A stretch of 48,672 bases of DNA. Source: a virus. The stretch covers positions 1-48,672 of IMG/VR virus record IMGVR_UViG_3300044971_004043; one strand, written 5' to 3'. The translations under genes and the position numbers were made by a program. This document shows positions 26,380-35,059 of this stretch, one piece after another. Under the pieces are notes generated by a model, which did no database searches, was not told the DNA's origin, and saw only the letters and a program-made list of their open reading frames with translations. Each line of letters begins with the position of its first letter. The stretch's first letter is position 1.

Positions 26380-26748
26380 ATGTACGAAGAAGTAATCCAC
26401 GGAATAAACAGGATTACAAGAATCGATGAGCCCCCGCGAGATGGCGCATGCAAGGGTCATGACCCAAGAATGTGGTATCCGCACGCATCTCGTAGTGATG
26501 AAGGCAACTACTCAGAGAATTACAAAAAGGCTATTGAGGATGGGAAAGCGGCGAAGAGGATTTGTCTCGGCTGTATCAAAAAACTTGAATGCCTCAGTTA
26601 TGCGTTATATCATGAGGGGCATGGAATATGGGGAGGAAAGACTGAGCGTGAACGGAACGCCATTAGACGACTTCTCAAAATTCAAATGGTTCCTCGTGAG
26701 CCCTTTATCATGGTCTCGCGTGAACAGGTGGCCTTGAGGGATGAGTAA
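26380..26748 (+). CDS. WhiB-family iron-sulfur transcription regulator
   Basis: 122 aa. The four WhiB cysteines are visible: C24 in GACKGHDP, C62 and C65 in CLGC, and C71 six residues on. They are followed by the GIWGG turn (82-86) and a basic KTERERNAIRR helix. WhiB proteins bind a 4Fe-4S cluster and contact the principal sigma factor; they occur almost only in Actinobacteria and their phages, where some repress host whiB genes. GGAGGGG lies 3 nt before the ATG. The gene overlaps the primase gene by 8 nt, so the two are coupled. Confidence 0.9.
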   Translation: MYEEVIHGINRITRIDEPPRDGACKGHDPRMWYPHASRSDEGNYSENYKKAIEDGKAAKRICLGCIKKLECLSYALYHEGHGIWGGKTERERNAIRRLLKIQMVPREPFIMVSREQVALRDE

Positions 26749-28576
26749 TCACCCATCAGAACAAACAGAGAACTTCCTTAGCAGACTTCAAAATGTAAGA
26801 AAGTCTGGCAAGGGTTGGGTTTCTAGTTGCCCCTGCAGAAGTGATGACGACAACCCATCGCTTTCAATCTCTGAGGGTAACGACGGTCGTGTTCTTGTAA
26901 CTTGTCACCGTGGTTCTGGCTGCAACTTTGAGCAGATTTGTGATGCTGTTAGTCTCAAACCAGCAGACCTTATGCCACCGAGTTCTGAAAGCTTTTCTAT
27001 CGATAGATTCGGCAGTAAAGCGCCAGCACCAATCCGCACTCTCAAGCAACCAGAAAAAACAGAAAAAAATCTGAATATCCTGCCGCAATCTAAACCAAAG
27101 TTTGTTGAGTCATACGACTACCTGGACGAGAACGGTGTTTTACTTTTTCAGAAACTGCGCTACGTGGATGAGAATGGCAAGAAAACCTTTAGGCAAAGGA
27201 AGCCTGATGGCGCTGGTGGATGGGAGTACTCGCTTGGCGACATACCTCGACCTCTTTATAATCTCCCAGCAGTATTGACGGCAAAGCAGCAAGGCTTCCC
27301 TATCTGGGTTGTTGAGGGCGAGAAGGATGCCAACACCCTCATTGATGTTGGGATTATCGCAACCACTATGCCTAATGGTGCTGGTAGCTGGATGGATATC
27401 CACACAGAAGCCCTAGCGGGGGCAACAGTAGAAATCATTGCTGACAATGATGAAGCGGGCAAGAAGCACGCACAACAGGTGCTTGATGAATTAACCAACG
27501 CTGGGTGTAGTGCGCAGGTTTGGTATACACCCAAGCACAAAGACATTACGGACCATCTTTCCGCCGGCCTAGGAATCGATGACCTTGAGTATATGGAAAG
27601 CTTTAGCGAAGAATCGTCTAGCACCACCCCACTCATAGATGAAGTAATAGAGGTAGAAGAACTTTCACCAGAAGAGCAGGCATTACACAAGCTGCAAGAA
27701 CTTCTGCAAAGAGATGATATCGATATAAAGCAGAAGATTTTAAAGAGCAATCTAATTCTTTCGACGGCTACTGTTTCTTTCGTTCTCGACACAGGAAGGC
27801 TCGTTCACTGGAATGACTTCCTCCAGGAGACAACTGGTGAAAAGTATGAGTGGGTAATCCCTGGTCTGCTGGAGCGTTCCGAAAGGGTTATTGTTGTTGC
27901 CGCAGAGGGTGTTGGTAAAACAATGCTCGCACGACAAGTTGGGATTCTTTGTTCTGCCGGCATTCATCCTTTTTCTTTCCAGCCGATGCCAAGAATTAAA
28001 ACACTTACTGTTGACCTAGAAAACCCAGACAGAATTATTCGTAGAACATCTCGCGGAATAGCGGAGAGAGCCATGGGAATGGCACGCACATCCAGACTTG
28101 ACGCTCACCTGCTGACCAAGCCATCGGGAATGGACCTACTCAAGGCCGCAGATAGGGCAATACTGGAAGAAGCACTGGATGAGGTGAGGCCAGAGCTCCT
28201 TGTTATAGGACCTCTATACAAAGCATTCCTAGACCCAGGTGGGAGAACATCGGAATCAATTGCTATTGAGGTCGCCAAATATCTTGACACAATCAGGACT
28301 GTGTACAGATGTGCCCTATGGATTGAGCATCACGCACCATTGGGTACAAGTATGTCAAGCAGAGATTTAAGACCATTTGGTTCTGCCGTATGGTCCAGGT
28401 GGCCCGAATTCGGTATCTCGCTGCAGCCAGACCCAATGGCTCTCGGTGATTACGTCTACGATGTTAGACATTTCCGAGGTGCCCGTGACGAGCGTCAATG
28501 GCCGACTAAAATGAAGAGGGGAAAGACTTTCCCATTCGAGGTGCTCGAATTCATGACGGTCGGCAAAGACAAATGA
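26741..28576 (+). CDS. Primase-helicase: TOPRIM domain plus RecA-like ATPase
   Basis: 611 aa. The N-terminus has a CPCRSDD...CHRGSGC pattern like the zinc domain of phage primases. The TOPRIM domain shows VVEGEKDANTL (about residue 191) and IADNDEAGKKHAQ, the Glu and Asp-x-Asp metal sites. An acidic linker leads to a RecA-fold ATPase with Walker A AAEGVGKTMLARQ (about residue 388), Walker B ELLVIGPLYKAF and a HHAPLG sensor-like motif. It would make primers and unwind the fork for phage replication. Start overlaps the whiB stop; it ends overlapping the next start by 4 nt. A related alternative is a RepA-like plasmid helicase fusion. Confidence 0.87.
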   Translation: MSNHPSEQTENFLSRLQNVRKSGKGWVSSCPCRSDDDNPSLSISEGNDGRVLVTCHRGSGCNFEQICDAVSLKPADLMPPSSESFSIDRFGSKAPAPIRTLKQPEKTEKNLNILPQSKPKFVESYDYLDENGVLLFQKLRYVDENGKKTFRQRKPDGAGGWEYSLGDIPRPLYNLPAVLTAKQQGFPIWVVEGEKDANTLIDVGIIATTMPNGAGSWMDIHTEALAGATVEIIADNDEAGKKHAQQVLDELTNAGCSAQVWYTPKHKDITDHLSAGLGIDDLEYMESFSEESSSTTPLIDEVIEVEELSPEEQALHKLQELLQRDDIDIKQKILKSNLILSTATVSFVLDTGRLVHWNDFLQETTGEKYEWVIPGLLERSERVIVVAAEGVGKTMLARQVGILCSAGIHPFSFQPMPRIKTLTVDLENPDRIIRRTSRGIAERAMGMARTSRLDAHLLTKPSGMDLLKAADRAILEEALDEVRPELLVIGPLYKAFLDPGGRTSESIAIEVAKYLDTIRTVYRCALWIEHHAPLGTSMSSRDLRPFGSAVWSRWPEFGISLQPDPMALGDYVYDVRHFRGARDERQWPTKMKRGKTFPFEVLEFMTVGKDK

Positions 28577-29247
28577 GCGAAGACAACAAGCCAAAACCAA
28601 TACAAACGAAAGAATTCCTCAATGAGAGGGATATGCGCATTTTTAAGATGCGTCAGGCCGGCACGTCCGTAAACGAAATAGCCAGAAGATTTGGTATGTC
28701 GACCAGTTCTGTCTCTAGGTCAATTCAGAGACAGCTAGAAAAGATGAATCGCGAAACCATCCTTGCTTATCCAGAGGTTCTTCGAATGGAGCTAGAAAGA
28801 TTGGACAACCTCCAGCAGGCAATCTGGCCAATGACACAGCACCGAAGAGTCCAGATGGATGACGGAACAGAAATGCAAGTTGAACCAGACCTAAAAGCAA
28901 TACAGCAGGTTCTTTCTATTATGGATAGAAGAACAAAACTTCTTGGCATGGAACAGACGAACTTGAATGTCAATGTGGATACAAATAGTTCAGCAATACG
29001 TGCAGTTATCGCTGGACAGCCAGGACTGAATAAACCAGCCACGGGATTCGATGCCGAATCTGAAGCAAAGAAACTTCTGGAACTCATGGCCATTGCTGGC
29101 GTTCTGCCAGAGGGCACGATTAAGTCTCTCCTGGGTGCTGACCAAGCAGAGATTATTGATGCCGAAATAGTTGGGATAGAAGGTTCCGCTACGGACGAGT
29201 ATCTTGAGATAGGTTATGATGAAGACGAGGACGGCGATGAGCAATAA
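28573..29247 (+). CDS. HTH DNA-binding protein, possible terminase small subunit
   Basis: 224 aa with an N-terminal helix-turn-helix: MRQAGTSVNEIARRFGMSTS then SSVSRSIQRQLEKM. The middle is helical with DLKAIQQVLSIMDRRTKLLG, a segment similar to small terminase or phage HTH proteins that follow a resolvase-like HTH. The C-terminus is acidic. It starts on the last 4 nt of the primase gene and overlaps the next gene by 11 nt, so it belongs to a replication or regulatory operon. No large terminase is in this window, so the small-terminase idea is unconfirmed; a transcription regulator is equally possible. Confidence 0.6.
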   Translation: MSEDNKPKPIQTKEFLNERDMRIFKMRQAGTSVNEIARRFGMSTSSVSRSIQRQLEKMNRETILAYPEVLRMELERLDNLQQAIWPMTQHRRVQMDDGTEMQVEPDLKAIQQVLSIMDRRTKLLGMEQTNLNVNVDTNSSAIRAVIAGQPGLNKPATGFDAESEAKKLLELMAIAGVLPEGTIKSLLGADQAEIIDAEIVGIEGSATDEYLEIGYDEDEDGDEQ

Positions 29248-29560
29248 CCCAGAACATTCAAATATTCGCGCAGCAATGGACAAGGTTGCGGAATCTATTG
29301 AGCCGACCATTGCTACAAGCAATATTGACGAAGAGGGGCCAGCCGACAAGCAGGTCCTCATACGGACAAATGAAGCAGAAAGAGAGCGCTGGAAAAGCGC
29401 AGCTGAAAAAGAAGCAATGACACTCTCTGCATGGATTCGTAAGGCATTGAATGAGTCAGCCTCAAATGTCCTTGACTGCCCTCACCCGATTGACCTCATC
29501 CGCTTCTATCCATGGGCCGGCGGCAAAAAGGTTTGCACCCGCTGCCGTCAAAGGTTATAG
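29237..29560 (+). CDS. Small ribbon-helix-helix-like protein with C-terminal Cys pair
   Basis: About 107 aa from the ATG at 29237, which overlaps the stop of the preceding gene. The middle (VLIRTNEAERERWKSAAEKE, then MTLSAWIRKALNESA) fits a ribbon-helix-helix DNA-binding fold. A C-terminal tail (LDCPHPIDLIRF...KVCTRCRQRL) has three or four cysteines and a histidine for zinc. Probably a DNA-binding regulator. It ends the primase operon. Confidence 0.6.
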   Translation: MSNNPEHSNIRAAMDKVAESIEPTIATSNIDEEGPADKQVLIRTNEAERERWKSAAEKEAMTLSAWIRKALNESASNVLDCPHPIDLIRFYPWAGGKKVCTRCRQRL

Positions 29561-29599
29561 CACTAAATTACCTAAATTTATTGAGCACCAAAGCAATGG

Positions 29600-29605
29600 T
29601 ATTAT
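29600..29605 (+). promoter_or_regulatory. -10 box TATTAT before the 1210-aa gene
   Basis: TATTAT ends 8 nt before the ATG at 29614. No ribosome-binding site is seen, which suits a leaderless transcript. Confidence 0.45.
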
Positions 29606-29613
29606 TGCTTTGA

Positions 29614-32600
29614 ATGTCTGAGAATAAAGAATTCCCTATTCCCTTTGATGAGTCACGTCGTGGAAAGCGTGCAGGTCATGAGGAGAAGTCAATTGGCCGT
29701 CGACTCCTTGGTCGCGCAATAGATAGACCATCAATTGGAAGAAATAGGGGTCGAAACAACAATGTTGACCTACCCACTGGGGGCAAGCCAGGAAAACGCC
29801 GCCCAACGGGAACAACGAGAGACATCGACGGCGATGGCTGGGTTGATGAAGGAACCACGAACCCCAGATGGATGGGGGTCCCGAGCGGGAATGGGAACAG
29901 CCCTGGGGTACCTAATGGGAATAGAAAAAATCCCAACGTAAAACCAAACGCCCCTAAGTCAAGCCGCGAAATAGAGTCAATATTTCTTTCCAGTGGAAAA
30001 CTTCGCGAGCGTCCAGTAGTCGAAGAGATAGACAGAAACCTGAAAGATGGCTCACTTAGCACCTCTCCCAACAAGGGAATTATTGGTATGCGTGATGGCG
30101 GATTTTCGGTCGCAAAAAAGCCAAGTGAGTCTGATTCATTTCTACGTCAGGAATACCGTGAATGGTCAATCGGTGACGAGAAGGTTATCTTCGGCATACC
30201 AGAACGTCCTGCATCAATGGCCGATGACCCCGGTTACTACGACGGTGATGCAAAAATCGTACCCATGAACCCTTATGTTATTTCAGGATTGCCAGCAGAC
30301 TCCAAAGAGGGGCAAGAAATAGCAAAAAAGTGGGCTTATGCGAAATCGTCAGCAGAAGTTGCCGGCGACGAAGAACCTACATACATAGAGGCACTTCTAT
30401 ATGCTGGGTCGCGCGGTGACTCCGAGGCAATGAGCATATTCGATGAATTTGCCAAAGTGGGAAAAGCTGCTGCAGATAAGGCAAAAGAAGAAAGAGCTGC
30501 GACATATCTTCAGTCATACAACAGAGAAGATGTTCAGCAGGACCTAAAAAGAGCCGGTCTCGACAACCTCTCGATTGATGATTTATATCTAGTTCATGAA
30601 ACCAAATATGAACCGGAATTCGACGAAGATGGCAATTTGATGCTTAGGCCTCTTGGTGATTGGGTTCTCAAGAATCTAGATGGCCAGGATGCAACATACG
30701 ATAGGGAAACAATTCATTTTGCAATGAACCACCTTGCCGGCGGCCATCTTATGAGGCAGAGAAACGACGAGGGCGAAAACAGGTACATCATAGTATCCAA
30801 GCTTTCAGACGTTCTTGAAATGAATCCCGGCTCCATTGATGCCTTAAATCCTGTAGATGTTGGGCTCGTTCCACCACCCAATGAACCATTGAGGCTTCCA
30901 AAGAAATCCATAAAAGTTTTAGAAAATCCAGATACGGAAGACGTCGACTCCCTTGTGTCACAAACTCTCAGGGAAATGGGTGCAAAACACATATTCACTG
31001 CGGGTGAGTACGGGAATAAAACCGAAACAAGTGCAATTCTAAAGATTGCCTCAGAACTAGGCGCAAATGTTGAGCTTCACGCAAATACACCGAGTGGTTC
31101 AATTGAGCAAATTGACAAGGGCACAAATTTATCTGGCTCTTTCATTGGTGCCAACTGGCTTGGTGAAATGAGCGAAAACTCAATAGCGCGACTCGGCAAT
31201 AATTCAAAATGGCACGGATTAAAGGAAACCGGCTACTCGATGCGCCGAGACGAATATGAAGATTTGCTAAATTCAAATTCTGGGAAGCTCGGTTCTGACA
31301 CTGGTAGAAGTGAGGTTCTTTTTAGCGGCAAAGCTCCACAGTATCCACGTCCACCGGCATACGGTCCACTTATTGGCGGAGCGGAAGAATATTTCGATGG
31401 AGTTAAAGACTGGCAAGAATTCGCAGAAAAGTACCGTGGCCGAGATGTTGTATGGATTGACTATGAAACAACTGGGTTAGTTTTTGATGAGTTTGGCAAA
31501 AGCTCGGCAAATGGCAAACCGGTTCAGCTTGGTGCCGTCAAAGTAAGAGATGGCAAAATAGTTGACCGATTTAATGTATTTATAAATCCAGGCGAACCAC
31601 TTGGCGAATGGTCGAGACAGTATCTCCGTGGTCCAGGTGGTGAGAACCTTACTGACGAATGGCTATCTACTCAGATGTCTTTATCTGACGCTCATAGACA
31701 ATTTGCTGAGTTTGCTGGAGCTGGTGCAATACTTGGCCTCCAGAATGCAGCTTTCGATAAAAACGTTCTCGAAGATGAACTCAAGGAAAACGGCATAGAT
31801 TGGCAACCAACTGGGTACATCGACACCATGGACATGTCCGCCATGACCTTGCCAAAGTGGACGCCAGAAAACCAAGATGGGCCATCAATGGTCGGCCGCG
31901 ACGGAGAAAGACGTGCATCCAGCAGTCTTAAGGCCATAACGGAATACCTGGATGTCGAGCTTGGTGACAAGCACCACACAGCCGACGCTGATGCTGAAGC
32001 GGCAGCCATGGTTATGGAGAACCTCATTGCTAGGGCCATAGAAAATGGCTGGACAGCTGACGCAATAAAGCCAGATACGCGACGCGAGTTTGTGGAGAAG
32101 CGTAAAAAAGAATTTGACGAAAAAGTAGCAAAATTTGAAGAAGACAAGAAGTCTTACCTTGACGCGTTAGCCAATGAGTCCGATGGAGACAAACTTTCAT
32201 CTGGGGCAACCAAGACAAAAGCACGTAAATACGGAGATAGCAAACCTGGCGGTGAGGAACGATTTATTAGAAATAGTTCAACATGGCTAAAAGGCTTAAG
32301 CTCAAAACAGATTGCAGAGCTTGTTGTTCCCGAATCCCATGAACAGTACATAGAAATGCTGCTTGATGATTACTTCCCTGCCCGAGATGGTGAAAATCCA
32401 GGCTTTGTGGATGCATTTAAAAACAACTTGATTGAGTCAATGAAGAGGAGTCCGTGGATTAAGGGCGACTACTCAGAAGAATCGACTGAAAAGATTAGAG
32501 AACTTGTTGAGTCTTCTCTTGAGGCCAGCCCGTCACTGAAGTGGGCATTTGAGAACTTTGGTGCCCCCATGTTTGTGATGCTTACGCCAGAAGGTGCATC

Positions 32601-33246
32601 GCTTTATGAGAATCAGCCAGCGCTAAAGGCTAAAAGAGAACAAATAATGCAGTCTCGTGGTTTAAAAAGTGAGCCGTTCGTTAGGGGTATACAATTCACT
32701 GGCAAAGACCTTATTTCATTCAATAGAAAACTGATTGTTGACCAGATGTCAAATGACCCAGACTTTGAGACATCCCCATTGATTGCAGATGCCAATCACG
32801 TTGTTAGACCGGGAAGGGCAAATATTGACATAGCAGCATCATCTACGCTTTCTCACGAGTATGGCCATTGGCTTCAGAAAAGAGCACTGCGCGAAAATGA
32901 GCGCACGGCGAAATCAGTTACCGGAGTCAAGTACGGCGGAGAACAAGTACCTAGCTCTAGAATGCCACTTGTTATAAGAATTGCTGAAATGTATGAAAAT
33001 GCCGAAGTTGATGAGTTGATTGGCAAAGCTCACAGGGACGGAATGCCCCTAGAGGCGACTCCATCAATACCAAGAACACTAACAACGTATGCCCACACAA
33101 ACGGCAGGGAGATGATTGCCGAGGGATTCAGTGCATTCTTTCATCCAAATCCAGATGTCAAGAATCAGGCAATCAATAAAAAACTGCTAGATGATGTTTA
33201 TCGAATGCTTGGTCTGGAACCCGGCGAAGCACCGTGGTCGGCTTAG
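29614..33246 (+). CDS. Composite protein (1210 aa): paralogous domain, DEDD exonuclease, HEXXH peptidase, divided by [L/F]SG motifs
   Basis: Modules in order: a basic N-terminus with DIDGDGWVDEGT (a calcium-loop-like segment); LSSGK at residue 125; a 420-residue block homologous to the end of the 2070-aa protein (LYLVHET, TIHFAMNH, PPPNEPLRLP); LFSGK at 569; a DnaQ-like exonuclease with WIDYETTG (D616, E618), QNAAFDKNVL and KHHTADADAEAAA; LSSGA at 861; and an unrecognised region ending in a zincin with SHEYGH (H1081-H1085) and a downstream EMIAEGF. The motifs fall exactly between modules. The exonuclease would act 3' to 5' on DNA; the peptidase substrate is unknown. It has its own promoter. 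It may be a polyprotein cut during assembly. Confidence 0.8.
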   Translation: MSENKEFPIPFDESRRGKRAGHEEKSIGRRLLGRAIDRPSIGRNRGRNNNVDLPTGGKPGKRRPTGTTRDIDGDGWVDEGTTNPRWMGVPSGNGNSPGVPNGNRKNPNVKPNAPKSSREIESIFLSSGKLRERPVVEEIDRNLKDGSLSTSPNKGIIGMRDGGFSVAKKPSESDSFLRQEYREWSIGDEKVIFGIPERPASMADDPGYYDGDAKIVPMNPYVISGLPADSKEGQEIAKKWAYAKSSAEVAGDEEPTYIEALLYAGSRGDSEAMSIFDEFAKVGKAAADKAKEERAATYLQSYNREDVQQDLKRAGLDNLSIDDLYLVHETKYEPEFDEDGNLMLRPLGDWVLKNLDGQDATYDRETIHFAMNHLAGGHLMRQRNDEGENRYIIVSKLSDVLEMNPGSIDALNPVDVGLVPPPNEPLRLPKKSIKVLENPDTEDVDSLVSQTLREMGAKHIFTAGEYGNKTETSAILKIASELGANVELHANTPSGSIEQIDKGTNLSGSFIGANWLGEMSENSIARLGNNSKWHGLKETGYSMRRDEYEDLLNSNSGKLGSDTGRSEVLFSGKAPQYPRPPAYGPLIGGAEEYFDGVKDWQEFAEKYRGRDVVWIDYETTGLVFDEFGKSSANGKPVQLGAVKVRDGKIVDRFNVFINPGEPLGEWSRQYLRGPGGENLTDEWLSTQMSLSDAHRQFAEFAGAGAILGLQNAAFDKNVLEDELKENGIDWQPTGYIDTMDMSAMTLPKWTPENQDGPSMVGRDGERRASSSLKAITEYLDVELGDKHHTADADAEAAAMVMENLIARAIENGWTADAIKPDTRREFVEKRKKEFDEKVAKFEEDKKSYLDALANESDGDKLSSGATKTKARKYGDSKPGGEERFIRNSSTWLKGLSSKQIAELVVPESHEQYIEMLLDDYFPARDGENPGFVDAFKNNLIESMKRSPWIKGDYSEESTEKIRELVESSLEASPSLKWAFENFGAPMFVMLTPEGASLYENQPALKAKREQIMQSRGLKSEPFVRGIQFTGKDLISFNRKLIVDQMSNDPDFETSPLIADANHVVRPGRANIDIAASSTLSHEYGHWLQKRALRENERTAKSVTGVKYGGEQVPSSRMPLVIRIAEMYENAEVDELIGKAHRDGMPLEATPSIPRTLTTYAHTNGREMIAEGFSAFFHPNPDVKNQAINKKLLDDVYRMLGLEPGEAPWSA

Positions 33247-33267
33247 TAAAATACAGAGGAAATACAA

Positions 33268-33762
33268 ATGAGAGAATTTAAATCAGTAGGCGAATCAGCG
33301 GCATGGGTTGAGGAAAGTATCGACTCGTTCGTTAATGAAGCTCCAGAAATTCTGGTTAAAGCCGCAAACATGACATACACAAAGCCAGAATTGCGTGAAC
33401 GTCTGAAAAAAAGAATTATGGCTGGGTCTAAAGGTGGCAAACCAGGGCAATGGTCAGCCAGAAAAGCACAGATGCTCGCAATGGAATACAGAAAAGCTGG
33501 TGGCGGATACAGGGGCAAGCTGGGAAAGAATCAGCGTTCGCTAAAAAAGTGGACAAAAGAAAGATGGACGACATCAGATAATAAGCCAGCTATCAGAAAA
33601 GGTGGGACGAGGAGATACCTCCCTGCTAAGGCATGGTCTAGGCTTACCCCAGCACAACGAAGAGCCACAAATCGTAAAAAAATTCTTGGCAGCCGTAGAG
33701 GCGAACAGTTTGTTAGAAATACAGAAGCAGCAGAGACTGCCGGAAGGAATGCGAGAAGTTAA
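33268..33762 (+). CDS. DUF5872-like basic protein
   Basis: 164 aa. The block TKPELRERLKKRIMAGSKGG, KPGQWSARKAQMLAMEYRKA, GGGYRGK, NQRSLKKWTKERW and RYLPAKAW is the signature I associate with DUF5872, found in phages and giant viruses. It is strongly basic, so nucleic-acid binding is plausible. It lies 21 nt after the 1210-aa gene and forms an operon with the next two small genes. Exact function unknown. Confidence 0.72.
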   Translation: MREFKSVGESAAWVEESIDSFVNEAPEILVKAANMTYTKPELRERLKKRIMAGSKGGKPGQWSARKAQMLAMEYRKAGGGYRGKLGKNQRSLKKWTKERWTTSDNKPAIRKGGTRRYLPAKAWSRLTPAQRRATNRKKILGSRRGEQFVRNTEAAETAGRNARS

Positions 33763-33763
33763 A

Positions 33764-33940
33764 ATGGGTAGGTCGTTTGACCAGGATGATGATGAGTACA
33801 TCGAGCTACTAGCCGAGTACGAAAGATACGTAAAGTCAAGCCCTGGGGCATATGAAGACTTTGATGATTGGCTAGAAGTTGAATACGGCCAGTCAAAGAA
33901 AAAAGTCATAAAACGAACAAGAAGACGAGAAAGGGAGTAG
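33764..33940 (+). CDS. Small acidic-basic hypothetical protein
   Basis: 58 aa from the ATG at 33764, one base after the previous stop; an in-frame ATG at 33749 is possible. An acidic, tyrosine-rich helix (DDDEYIELLAEYERYV) is followed by a lysine/arginine tail. No family recognised. It is coupled to its neighbours. Confidence 0.55.
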   Translation: MGRSFDQDDDEYIELLAEYERYVKSSPGAYEDFDDWLEVEYGQSKKKVIKRTRRRERE

Positions 33941-33942
33941 AT

Positions 33943-34122
33943 ATGACAACTCCATGGATTGGTCTAGATGACGCTGACCTCGACTATGTTGCAGAAATTG
34001 GCGACACCGAAAGACGTGAAGGCTACGAAGAGATGATGGACATGATTGCCATCTACGAGCACACAAAGAATAGGCTCGCCAAAAAAAGTGGTAGCGAAAA
34101 TGAAAGCGATGAGGCCGAGTAA
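33943..34122 (+). CDS. Small acidic hypothetical protein
   Basis: 59 aa, ATG at 33943 preceded by AAGGGAG at the end of the previous gene. It begins MTTPWIGLDDADLDYVAEIG and is mostly helical and acidic, with a repeated Met-Met-Asp-Met. Function unknown. It is the last gene before a convergent minus-strand gene. Confidence 0.5.
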   Translation: MTTPWIGLDDADLDYVAEIGDTERREGYEEMMDMIAIYEHTKNRLAKKSGSENESDEAE

Positions 34123-34144
34123 TACTCGACCCCACCGCAATCAA

Positions 34145-34384
34145 CTACTTACGAGTGCTTTTTGTCCTTTTTGCGGGGGAGTTTTCTGAAGCAAGAGCCT
34201 TGAGTTCCTGCTCATAAATTTCCGTGAACTCACCCGAGTGTCTGTTCTTTAGAACCAGGTGTGCTCTCCTGCGCGCCTCTTGACGAACAGCATTTCTAGC
34301 CTGAGATTCTGCCTTTTGTTCCGGAGTATGGCGAGGCCTTCCTCTACCCATTCCCTTTTGCTTGAGCTTGTCATATTCAGACAT
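34145..34384 (-). CDS. Small basic hypothetical protein
   Basis: 79 aa. The N-terminus GRGRPRHTPEQK resembles an AT-hook (GRGRP core) and is followed by a basic helix (ARNAVRQEARRRAHLVLK). DNA binding is therefore plausible. GGGGAG precedes the ATG. A promoter-like pair lies upstream at 34430-34458. Function unknown. Confidence 0.55.
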   Translation of the reverse strand: MSEYDKLKQKGMGRGRPRHTPEQKAESQARNAVRQEARRRAHLVLKNRHSGEFTEIYEQELKALASENSPAKRTKSTRK

Positions 34385-34429
34385 GTCTATAACTCCCCTT
34401 TTCAGTAGGTGTTTTGTTTAGGTGTTGAC

Positions 34430-34458
34430 ATAGTAACCAGTATGTCCTACCGGGACAA
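34430..34458 (-). promoter_or_regulatory. Candidate promoter for the small AT-hook-like gene
   Basis: On the minus strand TTGTCC (34458-34453) and TACTAT (34435-34430) are 17 nt apart, upstream of the gene at 34384. Both hexamers match consensus in 4 of 6 positions. Confidence 0.35.
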
Positions 34459-34487
34459 CCCCAATCAAAGAAATATTTTTAGAACAC

Positions 34488-34527
34488 AAAAAAGGGGTCC
34501 ACCGCAGGTTTTCCCACGGTGGACCCC
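34488..34527 (-). terminator. Rho-independent terminator of the SSB gene
   Basis: On the minus strand GGGGTCCACCG (34527-34517) pairs perfectly with CGGTGGACCCC (34504-34494), followed by TTTTTTG (34493 downward). It lies 17 nt after the SSB stop. Confidence 0.92.
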
Positions 34528-34543
34528 TTCGGGGGGGGCTATA

Positions 34544-35029
34544 TCAGAAGGGCTCTTCTGATGAGTCCATGCCAGGGATTGTTGAGGCACCAACGCCAGC
34601 CGGGGTGGCTGGACGCTGACGACGCTGCTGATTGCCCTGTGGGCGCTGCTGACCGCCCTGCTGCGTGTTTCCACTAGAGGTACGGCGGGTAACCTCTTCG
34701 ATTGAACGGGTGGAAATTCCAACCTCCTCGGCAACTAGCTCAATGAATGAGCGATTATTGCCTTCCTTGTCCTCGTATGAGCGCTGTTCAAGGCGACCAT
34801 ATACGATGACTCCGATTCCCTTTTCGAGGGTTTTGGCTGCGTTCTCTGCGACATATCGCCATGCGGCAACATTAAAGAAGCTGGTCTTTTCCTGCTTGGC
34901 ACCATCATTGTCGTACCAGATGTGAGAAGCGGCGACTGTGAAAGTCAGCTTCATCTGGCCTGAAGTGGTGAATGTTGCCTCTGGGTCAGCGGTAAGATTA
35001 CCGATGACAGTGATTGGTGATGTATTCAT
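34544..35029 (-). CDS. ssb: Single-stranded DNA-binding protein
   Basis: 161 aa from the ATG at 35029, chosen because AGGAG lies just upstream; the longer open frame to 35110 has no such site and covers the promoter. The OB-fold is clear: ITVIGNLTADPEATFTTSG, FTVAASHIWYD, SFFNVAAWRYVAENAAKTLE, GIGVIVYGRLEQRSYED. A Gln/Gly-rich linker leads to an acidic tip ending DSSEEPF, the partner-binding tail of bacterial SSBs. It protects single-stranded DNA and recruits replication proteins. It has a strong promoter and its own terminator, so it is a single-gene unit. Confidence 0.95.
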   Translation of the reverse strand: MNTSPITVIGNLTADPEATFTTSGQMKLTFTVAASHIWYDNDGAKQEKTSFFNVAAWRYVAENAAKTLEKGIGVIVYGRLEQRSYEDKEGNNRSFIELVAEEVGISTRSIEEVTRRTSSGNTQQGGQQRPQGNQQRRQRPATPAGVGASTIPGMDSSEEPF

Positions 35030-35059
35030 TTTTCTCCTGAACTCACGGGTTGGGACATC

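Noticed and set aside
34425-34430. Plus-strand TTGACA as a -35
   Set aside because: No -10 at proper spacing and no plus-strand gene downstream.
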